NCBI RefSeq assembly: GCF_001439815.1
Contig: NZ_JYLM01000001.1
Location: 682,001 to 746,000 of the forward strand
Length of the DNA: 64,000 nucleotides
Source: Pseudomonas orientalis
Lineage (GTDB): Bacteria > Pseudomonadota > Gammaproteobacteria > Pseudomonadales > Pseudomonadaceae
Direction of reading: 5' to 3'
Shown here: positions 55,524 through 64,000 of the stretch, piece after piece
Numbering within the stretch: position 1 is the stretch's first letter
How the letters are laid out: each line of letters starts with the position of its first letter
Made by a program: the position numbers and the translations under genes
The notes under the pieces: model-generated
Database searches by the model: none
Told to the model about the DNA's origin: nothing
The model's input: only the letters and a program-made list of their open reading frames with translations

Positions 55524-56399
55524 CTAGAGGGTGAACGTGGGCTCCGGCAAACCGGTGGTGCCGGGATTGAGGGCAAACACACCGCCGGAGAGGGACTGCT
55601 CACTCTGGTCGTCACGGATCGAGGTGACGTACAGGGTGTCCAGACGACTGCCGCCGAAGGCGCACATGGTGGGTTTCTTCACCGGGACGGTGAGGGAGCG
55701 ATCGAGGCGACCTTCGGGTGTGAAGCGATGGACCAGCCCGGCGTCGTTGGCACAGATCCAGTAGCAGCCATCGGCATCCACGGCGGCGCCATCTGGGCGG
55801 CCAAGGTGCTGGTGCATGTCCACGAACACGCGGCGATTGGACGGTGTGCCAGTGTCAATGTCGTAGTCGAACGCCCAAATCTGCTGCACCAGCGGGTGTG
55901 AGTCCGAGGCGTACATCGTACGGCCGTCGGGGCTGAAGGCCAGGCCGTTCAGGGTAATGAAACCGTCCAGTTGGGCATGGGGCGCCGAGCCGGCTGCGTA
56001 GCGATACAAGATGCCTTCGGCGGCGTTCAGGCCCATGTTCAGCACCATGCTGCCGGCCCAGAAACGGCCCTGGCGATCACAGCGGCCGTCGTTGAGGCGC
56101 ATGTCCGGGCGTGGATGCTTGACCTCGGCCAGGAGCGTGGTGTCGAGGCTGCCATCGTTGTGCGGGCTCAGGTGGAAAAAACCGGACTCCATGCCGGCGA
56201 CCCAGTTGCCCGCGTCAGTGCGGGCAATACAGGCGAGCATCTGAGGGGCTTGCCACGTTGCGACCTGGCCTGTGGCCGCATCCCAGCGCTGCAGGCAGCG
56301 GTTGGGGATATCCACCCAGTACAGGGCATTTTCCTCGGGCACCCACACCGGACATTCGCCCACGGCGTTGCGGGCGTCGACAATCAATTCTGCACTCAT
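55524..56399 (-). CDS. SMP-30/gluconolactonase family lactonase (uronic-acid lactonase, UxuL-like)
   Basis: 291 residues from the ATG at 56399 (AAGGGA upstream; a GTG two codons earlier is possible). Six-bladed propeller with the SMP-30 metal site: Glu in GECPVWVPEENALYWVDI, Asn/Asp in MRLNDGRCDRQGRFWAG, and NGLAFSPDGRTMYASDS. It would open the galactaro- or glucaro-1,4/1,5-lactone made by uronate dehydrogenase. Located directly behind udh, as in other proteobacterial uronate-oxidation loci. Confidence 0.87.
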   Translation of the reverse strand: MSAELIVDARNAVGECPVWVPEENALYWVDIPNRCLQRWDAATGQVATWQAPQMLACIARTDAGNWVAGMESGFFHLSPHNDGSLDTTLLAEVKHPRPDMRLNDGRCDRQGRFWAGSMVLNMGLNAAEGILYRYAAGSAPHAQLDGFITLNGLAFSPDGRTMYASDSHPLVQQIWAFDYDIDTGTPSNRRVFVDMHQHLGRPDGAAVDADGCYWICANDAGLVHRFTPEGRLDRSLTVPVKKPTMCAFGGSRLDTLYVTSIRDDQSEQSLSGGVFALNPGTTGLPEPTFTL

Positions 56400-56429
56400 C
56401 GTCACTCATTCCCTTGGGTTGCCGTGAAC

Positions 56430-57245
56430 TCAGTCACCGAACGGGCCTGCCGCGCAGAACGCGCCGCCCTGGTAGATTTTGGCCGGGTCATCGTCCGCCA
56501 CCGGCGGCTGGGCCTCGACCTGGGCGCGGAACACTTCGGAGCTGTCCTTGGGTGCAAAGCCCAGGTGCGCGGCGTAGCGGTTGTCCCACCAGGTGTCGAG
56601 GTTATCCGACATGCCGTAGACCACGGTATGCCCCACGTCTGGGGTGTACAGCGCGCGTTCGAGCAGCTGGGTCAGGTCGTCGAAGCTCAGCCAGGTGTGC
56701 ATCATCCGGCGGTTCTGCGGTTGCGGGAACGACGAGCCGATACGAATGCTCACGGTCTGGATGCCGTAGCGATCAAAGTAGAAACTCGCCATGTCTTCGC
56801 CATAGGACTTGGACAAGCCGTAATAGCTGTCCGGACGGCGCGGGGAATGGGCATCGAGTTGTTCGCCCTGCTTGTAGAAGCCGATCACATGGTTGGAGCT
56901 GGCGAAAATCACCCGCTTGACCCCATGACGGCGCGCGGCTTCGTAGATGTGGAAGACGCCACTGATGTTGGCACCGAGCACTTCTTCAAACGGACGCTCC
57001 ACCGACACGCCGCCAAAATGCAGGATCGCATCGACGCCTTCCACCAGATGGTGCACGGCGTGTTTGTCGGAAAGATCGCAGGGCTGCACTTCTTCATGGG
57101 CGGCGGCGGGGGCCATGTCGGCGATGTCCGACAGGCGCAGTACCTTGGCGTAGGGGCGCATGCGTTCGCGCAGGACTTTGCCCAGGCCACCGGCGGCGCC
57201 GGTGAGCAGGATGCGGTTGAAGGGAGTGGGCGTGATGGTGGTCAT
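56430..57245 (-). CDS. udh: Uronate dehydrogenase
   Basis: 271 residues from the ATG at 57245 (GGA six bases upstream; a second ATG six bases earlier has no usable spacing). Extended SDR: LLTGAAGGLGKVLRERM cofactor motif, HFGGVSVE, catalytic Tyr-x3-Lys in DSYYGLSKSYGED, and IGSSFPQPQNRRMMHTWLS, matching closely the P. putida enzyme as recalled. It oxidises D-galacturonate and D-glucuronate to aldarolactones with NAD. First of the lactonase-TRAP series; a palindromic operator candidate lies 24 bases upstream. Confidence 0.93.
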   Translation of the reverse strand: MTTITPTPFNRILLTGAAGGLGKVLRERMRPYAKVLRLSDIADMAPAAAHEEVQPCDLSDKHAVHHLVEGVDAILHFGGVSVERPFEEVLGANISGVFHIYEAARRHGVKRVIFASSNHVIGFYKQGEQLDAHSPRRPDSYYGLSKSYGEDMASFYFDRYGIQTVSIRIGSSFPQPQNRRMMHTWLSFDDLTQLLERALYTPDVGHTVVYGMSDNLDTWWDNRYAAHLGFAPKDSSEVFRAQVEAQPPVADDDPAKIYQGGAFCAAGPFGD

Positions 57246-57268
57246 GGGCATTCCAATTTTTGTTGTAG

Positions 57269-57281
57269 GTTGTCGTATGAC
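57269..57281. promoter_or_regulatory. Candidate operator upstream of udh
   Basis: GTTGTCGTATGAC, sharing GTTGTCGTA with the perfect palindrome GTTGT-CGT-ACAAC before the porin gene. It resembles sites of GntR/FadR-type regulators, such as those controlling uronate genes. Confidence 0.55.
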
Positions 57282-57345
57282 TATGTGGAAATAGTGTGAG
57301 GGATTCCCTGGGTTGTCAACGCCCTTACAGTCAGTGAGATCAAAT

Positions 57346-57432
57346 GTGGGAGGGGGCTTGCCCCCGATTGCAGTGGTCCAGCTGACATCTGTGTGACTGA
57401 TACACCGCCATCGGGGGCAAGCCCCCTCCCAC
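57346..57432. repeat. REPIN (family A inverted REP pair, 87 nt)
   Basis: Complete pair between the porin gene's 3' end and the udh promoter region. Confidence 0.95.
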
Positions 57433-57467
57433 AGGGGTTTTGCGGCACCTTCAGATCACCTGCTGTC

Positions 57468-58730
57468 TTAAAGCAAGGATATTGGATAACTCACAAAGAT
57501 TCGGTTCTCATCGAATTCGTTGTTGCTGAAATCCCGACGCATGGTCGAGTTCCTCCAGCGCACGTTCAAATTCTTCAACGCACCGCTTTGCACGGTGTAG
57601 GCCAGCTCGGACTCGCGGCCCCATTCCTTGCCATCGGTAATTGCGCCGGTATGCACGTTACTGCCGCTGATGTAGCGGTTCATCATGGTCAAGCCGGGAA
57701 TGCCGAGCACCACAAAGTTGAAGTCGTGGCGCAACTGCCAGGATTTTTCTTTGGCGTTGTCATAACTGGCGTTGTAACTGTCGTTGGCCAGTGTGCCGCC
57801 GCTGGTGCCGTTAATGCGCATCCACGCGCTGTCGCCGGTGAGTTTTTGCAGGCCGACGTAGAAGGTGTTGCCGCCGTACCTGGCCGAGAGCAGGGCGAAG
57901 GCGGTCTTGTTATCGAGGTCGCCGGCCAGCGCGCTGCCGTCTTCCTTGCCGTTGAAGAAACCGAGGTTGGCGCCCAGGGTCCAGTCGCCCATCGGCTGGC
58001 TGTGGGTGAAGTTGAGGTACTGCTGCTGGTAGATATCGGTGAGTTCGGCGTACCACAGGCCGACCTGGGTGCGCTTGTCATTGAACGTGTATTCGCCGCC
58101 GCCGAAGTTGAAGCGGTCGGAGGTGAACGCGGCTCTGCCGTTCATGAACATGTCTTCCATGCTCGCGTCGTTGCGCGGGCTGTTGCCGCGGAACTGGCCG
58201 CCGTAGAGGGTCAGGCCGGCAATCTCGTTGGACGTTACCTGGCCGCCGCGGAAGGTCTGGGGCAGGGAGCGGCCGTCATCGGAGCGCAGGATCGGCAGTA
58301 CCGGCATCCATTCGCCGACCTTCAGTTCAGTCTTCGATAACTTGGTTTTCAGCGCCACGCCCAGGCGTCCGAAGTTATCGGCCGGGCGACCATCATCGTG
58401 CACCGGCAGCAACTGGGTGCCGGCGGTGCCTTTGCCGCCATCGAGCTTCTGCGAGTACAGGCCCAGTACGTCAATACCGAACCCTACGGTGCCACGGGTG
58501 TAGCCGGACTTGGCATCCAGGATGAAGTTCTGCGTCCACTCTTCGGCCTTGCCCTGGGGGTTGGTGGGGTTGGTGAAGTTGCGGTTGAAGTAGGCATTGC
58601 GCAGGTTGAGCGTGGCTTTCGTGTCTTCGACAAACCCTTCGGCGTGGGCCGTGAAGGGCAGGGTGAACGCGAGGCTGCCGAGGCTGATGAGACCGAGGCG
58701 ACAGGAGGAATTGCGGGCGAATTGACTCAC
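57468..58730 (-). CDS. OprD-family outer-membrane porin
   Basis: 420 residues from a GTG (GGGAG eight bases upstream). Signal peptide to about residue 30 (FTAHA/EGFV). OprD motifs: EDTKATLNLRNAYFNRNF at the start of the barrel, GYTRGTVGFGIDVLGLYS, LKVGEWMPVLPILRSDDGRSLPQTFRG-type segment, and an aromatic C-terminus. It probably admits uronates, given the shared operator-like palindrome and its position next to udh and the TRAP genes. Confidence 0.9.
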   Translation of the reverse strand: MSQFARNSSCRLGLISLGSLAFTLPFTAHAEGFVEDTKATLNLRNAYFNRNFTNPTNPQGKAEEWTQNFILDAKSGYTRGTVGFGIDVLGLYSQKLDGGKGTAGTQLLPVHDDGRPADNFGRLGVALKTKLSKTELKVGEWMPVLPILRSDDGRSLPQTFRGGQVTSNEIAGLTLYGGQFRGNSPRNDASMEDMFMNGRAAFTSDRFNFGGGEYTFNDKRTQVGLWYAELTDIYQQQYLNFTHSQPMGDWTLGANLGFFNGKEDGSALAGDLDNKTAFALLSARYGGNTFYVGLQKLTGDSAWMRINGTSGGTLANDSYNASYDNAKEKSWQLRHDFNFVVLGIPGLTMMNRYISGSNVHTGAITDGKEWGRESELAYTVQSGALKNLNVRWRNSTMRRDFSNNEFDENRIFVSYPISLL

Positions 58731-58773
58731 AGTGAGGCTCCCTTTCTTTTGTTGTTTTTATTATTTGTCATAC

Positions 58774-58786
58774 GTTGTCGTACAAC
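58774..58786. promoter_or_regulatory. Candidate operator upstream of the OprD-like gene
   Basis: Palindrome GTTGT-CGT-ACAAC, 44 bases before the porin start, with GTCATAC just beside it; GTCATACGACAAC is the complement of the site before udh. Presumed to be one regulon. Confidence 0.6.
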
Positions 58787-58891
58787 ATTAGGCGGGATAT
58801 TTACGAGGTTTTAACGGGGTGTCAAGCAGAAGTTATAGGATGACCTGCCGGGCCTGGATAATGCCTGGATAAAAAGTGGGCACGGTCAACT

Positions 58892-58979
58892 GTGGGAGGG
58901 GGCTTGCCCCCGATAGCGGTGTATCAGCTGAAAATAATCCTGACTGACACACCGTCATCGGGGGCAAGCCCCCTCCCAC
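58892..58979. repeat. REPIN (family A inverted REP pair, 88 nt)
   Basis: Complete pair between the porin promoter region and the copD stop. Confidence 0.95.
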
Positions 58980-58993
58980 ATTTGAATGAAGCT

Positions 58994-59851
58994 TCAGCCG
59001 GCCATGACCATCGGCGGCAGGGTGCCCAACAGCGATACCGCCGCCACCGCTGCAACACCTAGTAACCATTCCGTCATTACACTGGCCTTCAAGCTGCTCA
59101 CCCGCTGTTCGCACTGTTCCAGGCGCAACCGATTCAGCAAGGCCAGCACCAACATGCCGCCTACCAGCAGCACCTTGATCAGCAGAATCAAGGCAAAGCC
59201 TTCGAACAGCGGGGTAGGCCACAGTTGGCCGGTGAGCACGCGCACGTTGACCAGGCCGGTCACCAGCAGGCCGGCTACCAGGGCGTAACCCACGCCGCTG
59301 AAGCGCCGCAGGATCGGCTGCAGCGCAAGCGGCTGTGGCTGCCGGAGAATCAACACCAGCACCAGCAACCCGCCCAGCCAGGCACCGACGCACGCCAAAT
59401 GCACCACCTGATTGAGAATCAGCAGTCGTCCGCTGAGGCCATCGAGCATGGCGCCATGGCCCACCGGTGCCAGGGTCGCCAGCATCAGCGCGATCAGCGG
59501 CAGGCGAAGCGCCGGCAAGGGCTTGATCAGGGCGATCACCAGCAGCAGGTTCAGCAGCAGATGCCAGGCCCACACCTGGCCGAAGAAGGTCTTGCCCAAC
59601 ACCAACTGGACGGTGGCCGGTTGCAGTGCCGCGTCCCAACCGCCGGCCATGCTGGCGGTGATAAGCAACAGCCACGCCACCCCTGAGCCGAGCCCCAGCC
59701 AGGCCAGGCCTCGGGTGATGCGCAGCAGGCGCTGGTCAAGCGCCGGTTGCGCGCCTGCCCCGAGCAGCACAGGCCTGAACACACAGGCCCCGAACATCAG
59801 CAGCACAACGATGAAATGCACGAAACGGCACAGCACCAGCAGGGTTGCCAT
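58994..59851 (-). CDS. copD: Copper resistance membrane protein CopD
   Basis: 285 residues with eight hydrophobic segments, CopD family. Visible marks: VHFIVVLLMFGACVFRPVLL in the first helix with a conserved His, LNQVVHLACVGAWLGGLL in the middle. It starts three bases after the copC stop. It moves copper across the inner membrane together with periplasmic CopC. Confidence 0.9.
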   Translation of the reverse strand: MATLLVLCRFVHFIVVLLMFGACVFRPVLLGAGAQPALDQRLLRITRGLAWLGLGSGVAWLLLITASMAGGWDAALQPATVQLVLGKTFFGQVWAWHLLLNLLLVIALIKPLPALRLPLIALMLATLAPVGHGAMLDGLSGRLLILNQVVHLACVGAWLGGLLVLVLILRQPQPLALQPILRRFSGVGYALVAGLLVTGLVNVRVLTGQLWPTPLFEGFALILLIKVLLVGGMLVLALLNRLRLEQCEQRVSSLKASVMTEWLLGVAAVAAVSLLGTLPPMVMAG

Positions 59852-59854
59852 GAA

Positions 59855-60220
59855 TTATTGGCCGACCTTGAAGCTGTATTCACCGTTGCTCTTGTGGGTG
59901 TCGACCGACACCGCGTTCCACACCACTTTGTAGTTGCCGGCCGCGAGCGGTGCGGCGGGTGTCACCACCAGGACTTTCTTGTCGGCGTCCGGGGTTTGAA
60001 GGCCCTTGATCGCGATTTCCGTGCCGTCCTTGCTCAGGGACACCTTGGTGAAGGTCGCCTCGACGCCTTCGCTGAACGTCAGTCGCAGGTCCTTCGGTGC
60101 GGTAACGCTGCTGTCTTTGGCTGGCGTGGCGCTTTCAAGGTGCGCATGGGCAAATGCCGCAGACGCGCCCAGCAGTGAGGCGAGCAGGGCCAAGGATATC
60201 AGGGACTTCTTGATCAACAT
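59855..60220 (-). CDS. copC: Periplasmic copper-binding protein CopC
   Basis: 121 residues. Signal peptide cleaved before HAHLESATPA, which places the Cu(II)-binding His at the mature N-terminus. The C-terminal VSVDTHKSNGEYSFKV supplies the other Cu(II) ligands (Asp, His). The Met-rich Cu(I) site of plasmid-type CopC is absent, so this is the Cu(II)-only class. In operon with copD; no copAB or two-component system adjoins. Confidence 0.93.
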   Translation of the reverse strand: MLIKKSLISLALLASLLGASAAFAHAHLESATPAKDSSVTAPKDLRLTFSEGVEATFTKVSLSKDGTEIAIKGLQTPDADKKVLVVTPAAPLAAGNYKVVWNAVSVDTHKSNGEYSFKVGQ

Positions 60221-60336
60221 TGTTCAATACCAATCAGAGGATAGAAGTTGCCAGTGTACGAAGTTTCGGTTCGGCGTGTCGCCCCGATCTAGAGCCGATG
60301 GTAGTCTCTAGGTCGTGTTGTTGTCAGGGAGCCCTT

Positions 60337-60957
60337 ATGGGCAATCACAAGATCGGCATTCGGCGGGTCAACGTCGAGAAAATCCTGCTGGCGGCGGAGA
60401 AGGTCTTCGCTGAAAAAGGCTATGGCAGCACTGCCATGGCCGACATCGCCAAAGAGGCGCAACTGCCGCGCTCGAATCTGCATTACTACTTCACCACCAA
60501 GAGCGAGCTGTACAGCGCGGTGCTGTTCGACCTGCTGGAGGTGTGGAAACAGGACGCCCTGAGTTTCGAAACCTTCGATGACCCGCGCGTGGTGCTCAGC
60601 AGCTACATTCGCGCCAAGATGCAGCGCTCGCGCACGCGGCCTTACGGCTCGAAAGTCTGGGCCAATGAAATCATCCATGGCGCGCCGACCCTCGGTGAGG
60701 CGTTGGATGAAAGCCTGTACGACTGGGCCAAGATGAAGGAAGCGAAAATTCGCCATTGGGTAGAAGACAAACGCATCCTGCCGGTGGAGCCGTCGAGCCT
60801 GCTGTATATGATCTGGGCGTCGACCCAGCACTATGCGGACTTCGATCATCAGGTGAATATCTTGAATGATCACCAGCCGCTGTCGGATATGCAGTTCGAG
60901 CGGGCGATTCAGACGGTGACCGGGGTGATATTGCGCGGGATTGGGTTGCAGCCTTGA
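60337..60957 (+). CDS. TetR-family regulator of pyrimidine degradation (RutR-like)
   Basis: 206 residues from the ATG at 60337 (AGGGA upstream); the longer open frame from 60220 is not supported. Helix-turn-helix GYGSTAMADIAKEAQLPRSNLHYYF, and a C-terminal half with LLYMIWASTQHYADF, nearly identical to E. coli RutR in the ligand domain. It lies beside preA/preT and a dihydropyrimidinase gene, so it most likely senses a pyrimidine and controls that reductive pathway. Confidence 0.85.
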   Translation: MGNHKIGIRRVNVEKILLAAEKVFAEKGYGSTAMADIAKEAQLPRSNLHYYFTTKSELYSAVLFDLLEVWKQDALSFETFDDPRVVLSSYIRAKMQRSRTRPYGSKVWANEIIHGAPTLGEALDESLYDWAKMKEAKIRHWVEDKRILPVEPSSLLYMIWASTQHYADFDHQVNILNDHQPLSDMQFERAIQTVTGVILRGIGLQP

Positions 60958-60980
60958 GTCTTGTGGTGAGGCTGAAGGCC

Positions 60981-61051
60981 TCATCGGGGGCAAGCCCCCT
61001 CCCACATTTGGAATGCATTCCAATGTGGGAGGGGGCTTGCCCCCGATAGCG
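60981..61051. repeat. Tail-to-tail REP pair (family A)
   Basis: ATCGGGGGCAAGCCCCCTCC first, then GGAATGCATTCC, then the unit in direct orientation: the reverse order to the REPINs, with only a short palindromic spacer. Nearly identical to the pair at 63770. Confidence 0.92.
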
Positions 61052-61061
61052 GTCTGAAGGC

Positions 61062-62336
61062 CTACACCGCCTCCCGATAAGGATTCCTCGGATCCTGGGT
61101 CCAATTCAAAAACGGCTTGCCCGTGTCGATCGGCACCATCTCGATGCAGTCGGCCACCGGACAGGTAATCTGGCACAGGTTGCAACCCACACACTCGTCA
61201 TCGATCACCTCGTATTTATGCGTACCATCGACCTGCTTCAAACTGGCAATGGCCTGGTGCGAGGTGTCCTCGCAGGCGATATGGCAACGCCCGCAGCCGA
61301 TGCACGTCTGCTGGTCAATCTTCGCGATCACCTGATAGTTGATATCCAGATATTTCCAGTCGGTGGTGTTGCCCACCGCGCGTCCGGAAAACCCGTGCAA
61401 GCTGGCGTAACCCTGGCTGTCCATCCACCGCGACAAGCCATCCTTCATTTCTTCAACGATGCGAAACCCATGCAGCATCGCCGCCGTGCACACCTGCACC
61501 GCGCCGCAGCCGAGGGCGACGAATTCGGCGGCATCACGCCAGTTGCCGATGCCGCCAATACCGCAGATCGGCAGGCCCTGGGTCTGCGGGTCACGGGCGA
61601 TTTCGGCGACCATGTTCAGGGCAATCGGCTTGACCGCCGAGCCGCAGTAGCCGCCGTGGGTGCTTTGCGTGCCGACCATGGGCAGGGCGACCATGCGTTC
61701 CAGGTCGACGCTGGTGATGGAGTTGATGGTGTTGATCAGCGATACCGCATCCGCGCCGCCGCGATACGCCGCGCGCGCGGCCACGCGGATGTCGGTGATG
61801 TTCGGCGTGAGCTTGACGATCACCGGCAGCGAGCAGTAGGTCTTGCACCAGCGCGTCACCTGCTCCACATATTCCGGCACCTGGCCCACGGCTGCGCCCA
61901 TCCCACGTTCGGGCATGCCATGGGGGCAACCGAAATTCAGCTCGATGCCGTCGCAGCCGGTGGCCTCCACCCGCGGCAGGATGTTTTTCCATGACGCTTC
62001 GACACAGGGCACCATCAGCGACACGATCAGTGCGCGATCCGGCCAGTCCTTTTTCACCTGGGTGATTTCGCGCAGGTTGATCTCAAGGGAACGGTCGGTG
62101 ATCAGCTCTATATTATTGATGCCCAGCACTTCGCGATTGGCTCCATAGTGGGCCGAGTAGCGCGACGACACATTGACCGCCGCCGGGTCTTCACCCAGGG
62201 TTTTCCACACCACGCCGCCCCAGCCGGCCTCGAAGGCGCGCACCACGTTGTAGGCTTTGTCGGTGGGGGGAGCGGAGGCCAGCCAGAACGGGTTGGGGGC
62301 TTTGATACCGGCGAACACAATCGACAGATCGGCCAT
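61062..62336 (-). CDS. preA: NAD-dependent dihydropyrimidine dehydrogenase subunit PreA
   Basis: 424 residues. FMN-binding TIM barrel (NPFWLASAPPTDKAYN, GIELNFGCPHGM, ICGIGGIGNWRDAAEF) with the catalytic Cys in THGGYCGSAVKPIA-type loop. Two 4Fe-4S clusters lie near the C-terminus (CIGCGRCHIAC and CVGCNLCQITCPVADC). It reduces uracil and thymine to dihydro forms. Its start shares one base with the preT stop. Confidence 0.94.
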   Translation of the reverse strand: MADLSIVFAGIKAPNPFWLASAPPTDKAYNVVRAFEAGWGGVVWKTLGEDPAAVNVSSRYSAHYGANREVLGINNIELITDRSLEINLREITQVKKDWPDRALIVSLMVPCVEASWKNILPRVEATGCDGIELNFGCPHGMPERGMGAAVGQVPEYVEQVTRWCKTYCSLPVIVKLTPNITDIRVAARAAYRGGADAVSLINTINSITSVDLERMVALPMVGTQSTHGGYCGSAVKPIALNMVAEIARDPQTQGLPICGIGGIGNWRDAAEFVALGCGAVQVCTAAMLHGFRIVEEMKDGLSRWMDSQGYASLHGFSGRAVGNTTDWKYLDINYQVIAKIDQQTCIGCGRCHIACEDTSHQAIASLKQVDGTHKYEVIDDECVGCNLCQITCPVADCIEMVPIDTGKPFLNWTQDPRNPYREAV

Positions 62337-63703
62337 TACGCGGCCTCCACGTTAAGCATGAGTTGGGCATGCATGGCCTCGGCGGCCAGCTTGCCGTGTT
62401 GCACCGCCTGCACGGTGAGGTCCTGGCCGAGACTGACACAATCACCGCCGGCATAGATGCCGGGAATGCTGGTGCGCAGGTGTTCGTCGACAAAGATGCG
62501 TTCGCCCACGCGATGCAGCTGCCGGGCCAGCGGGTCGTGCAGCGCTGCGTTGTCAAAACCCTGGCCGATGGCCTTGAAGATGGCGTCGGCAGCCAGTTCG
62601 AAGGTTTCGCCGGTGGGCTGCAGGCGCCCGTTTTCCATGTGCGTGCGGGCAAAGCGCATGCCGCGTACATGGCCTTTGTCGTCAAGCAGGACTGCTTCGG
62701 GCTGGGCCCAGGTCAACAGGCGTACCTGATTGGCCTTGGCAATGTCCTGCTCATGCCGGGTCGCGCCCATGTCGGCCACACCACGGCGGTACACGAGGTT
62801 GACGTCGCGGGCACCGAGGCGCGCCATTTGCACGGCCATGTCGATGGCGGTGTTGCCGGCGCCGAGCACGATGCAGCGGTCGGCCAACGGCAGTTGGGTA
62901 AGGTCATCGGCTTGGCGCAGCTCGCGGATATAGTCGGTGGCGGCGAGCACGCCCGGGGCGTCCTCGTGCGGCAGGCCGAGGTGTTTGCTGGCCGCCAGGC
63001 CGAGGCCGAGAAACACCGAATCGAATTGCGTGTGCAGCTCGCTCAGGCTGAGGTTGTCACCCAGGCGCTGGCCGTGACGGAGCTCGATGCCGCCGATTTG
63101 CAGGAGGAAATCCAGTTCCTTCTGGGCGAAGTCGTCCACCAGTTTGTACTTGGCGATCCCGTATTCATTCAGGCCACCGGCTTTTTCCCGGGCTTCGAAA
63201 ATCACCACGTCATGACCATGCAAGGCGGCGCGATGGGCACACGCCAGGCCGGCAGGCCCTGCACCGACCACGGCGATGCGTTTGCCGGTGGGCGCGGCGC
63301 GCTGGAACGGGTGTTCGCTGAAGTGGGCGTTGTCCACGGCGTAGCGTTGCAGCAGGCCGATCAGCACCGGGGCGCATTCTTCGGCGTTATTGCGCACGCA
63401 GGCTTGCTGGCAAAGGATCTCCGTGGGGCAGACACGCGCGCAGCTGCCGCCCAGGATGTTGGCCGAGAGAATTGTCTGCGCGGCGCCTTGCACGTTTTCG
63501 GTGTGGATATTGCGGATGAACGATGGGATATCAATGTCGCTGGGGCACGCGTTCACACACGGCGCGTCGTAGCAATACAGGCAGCGCGAGGCTTCCAGTC
63601 GGGCCTGGCGGGCGTTGAGGGGTGGTGCCAGATCGGTGAACTGACTGGCGAGGGTGGCGCCGTCTTCGCGGGGATGGGGGAGGTGGGTCAGGGTCTGGAT
63701 CAC
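62336..63703 (-). CDS. preT: NAD-dependent dihydropyrimidine dehydrogenase subunit PreT
   Basis: 455 residues from a GTG (GAGG eight bases upstream). N-terminal Fe-S region of GltD type (CLYCYDAPCVNACP, CARVCPTEILCQQAC), FAD motif IAVVGAGPAGLACA, NAD motif CIVLGAGNTAIDMA and ATG-type GIYAGGDC. It delivers electrons from NADH to PreA. A tail-to-tail REP pair separates it from the dihydropyrimidinase gene upstream. Confidence 0.94.
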   Translation of the reverse strand: MIQTLTHLPHPREDGATLASQFTDLAPPLNARQARLEASRCLYCYDAPCVNACPSDIDIPSFIRNIHTENVQGAAQTILSANILGGSCARVCPTEILCQQACVRNNAEECAPVLIGLLQRYAVDNAHFSEHPFQRAAPTGKRIAVVGAGPAGLACAHRAALHGHDVVIFEAREKAGGLNEYGIAKYKLVDDFAQKELDFLLQIGGIELRHGQRLGDNLSLSELHTQFDSVFLGLGLAASKHLGLPHEDAPGVLAATDYIRELRQADDLTQLPLADRCIVLGAGNTAIDMAVQMARLGARDVNLVYRRGVADMGATRHEQDIAKANQVRLLTWAQPEAVLLDDKGHVRGMRFARTHMENGRLQPTGETFELAADAIFKAIGQGFDNAALHDPLARQLHRVGERIFVDEHLRTSIPGIYAGGDCVSLGQDLTVQAVQHGKLAAEAMHAQLMLNVEAA

Positions 63704-63769
63704 GGTAGTGGCCTCACGGTTTTTTTTGGATTGCCTCTAAGTGGGCATTTTTGTTGCCTTCACTGGCCT

Positions 63770-63840
63770 CATCGGGGGCAAGCCCCCTCCCACATTGAAA
63801 TGCATTCCAAATGTGGGAGGGGGCTTGCCCCCGATGGCGG
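63770..63840. repeat. Tail-to-tail REP pair (family A)
   Basis: Same arrangement as at 60981, with spacer AAATGCATTCCAAAT-like. The two copies bracket preA-preT. Confidence 0.92.
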
Positions 63841-63842
63841 TC

Positions 63843-64000
<158 letters not shown>

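Overview
The window looks like a chromosomal segment of a Pseudomonas from the P. fluorescens group. The evidence is the high-GC coding style, the gene set (a pyoverdine locus with opmQ-pvdT-pvdR / fpvI / pvdA, a bkd operon with BkdR, a copCD pair, a preTA pyrimidine cluster) and many copies of a short palindromic REP sequence typical of fluorescent pseudomonads, mostly arranged as 87-nt inverted pairs (REPINs). No rRNA, tRNA, CRISPR array or prophage was seen. Product names rest on motifs and remembered family resemblance; no database search was run.

Layout. 1-3779: two ArnT-like glycosyltransferases and a membrane-anchored histidine phosphatase, probably envelope or LPS modification. 4072-8258: a LolD-type ATPase, a large FtsX-type permease and an AttH-like lipoprotein (an AttEFGH-like system). 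8398-9773: an unrecognised Gly-zipper protein followed by a small membrane protein, resembling a toxin/immunity pair. 9997-11433: a secreted two-cysteine protein with a terminator. 12001-19960: a sugar/polyol ABC importer, Zn-dependent polyol dehydrogenase, FGGY kinase, L-xylulose-reductase-like SDR and a LacI regulator, with a LacI-type operator before the first gene. 20019-23990: a LysR regulator, a serralysin-like protease with a substituted Met-turn, and a convergent Vps62-like protein. 24283-31884: the pyoverdine export and regulation block, with PvdS-type iron-starvation boxes facing both pvdR and pvdA. 32071-35077: a radical-SAM/DUF4130 putative DNA-repair pair and a double GNAT protein. 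35203-42025: ilvE and the complete branched-chain keto-acid dehydrogenase operon bkdA1-bkdA2-bkdB-lpdV with divergent bkdR. 42146-45548: a sulfide/persulfide detoxification cluster (persulfide dioxygenase-like enzyme, BigR/SqrR-type regulator, SQR-like flavoprotein, TauE/SafE exporter). 45712-51228: a DASS transporter, an EmrB/EmrA-like efflux pair and an aldose epimerase whose 3' end is duplicated around REP sequences. 51355-52599: an IS110-family element. 52637-58730: a uronate catabolism cluster (TRAP transporter, SMP-30 lactonase, uronate dehydrogenase, OprD porin). 58994-60220: copCD. 60337-64000: a RutR-like regulator and preA/preT, plus the end of a dihydropyrimidinase gene.

The strongest unusual signal is the IS110-family element. 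It splits a REPIN between two copies of the dinucleotide CT, and removing 1245 bp restores a REPIN of exactly 87 nt, the usual length here. Its leader upstream of the transposase folds like a bridge RNA. It carries segments matching the left target, right target, right element end and left element end, in the order and polarity expected of the four bridge-RNA guides. The element therefore appears programmed to insert into the host's own REP repeats.

Other points worth attention are the possible effector/immunity pair, a serralysin with Leu at the Met-turn next to a Vps62-like protein, an alpha/beta-hydrolase-like protein without its nucleophile serine beside the pyoverdine efflux genes, and several places where REP sequences have altered or supplied gene ends (the lpdV stop codon, the epimerase C-terminus).
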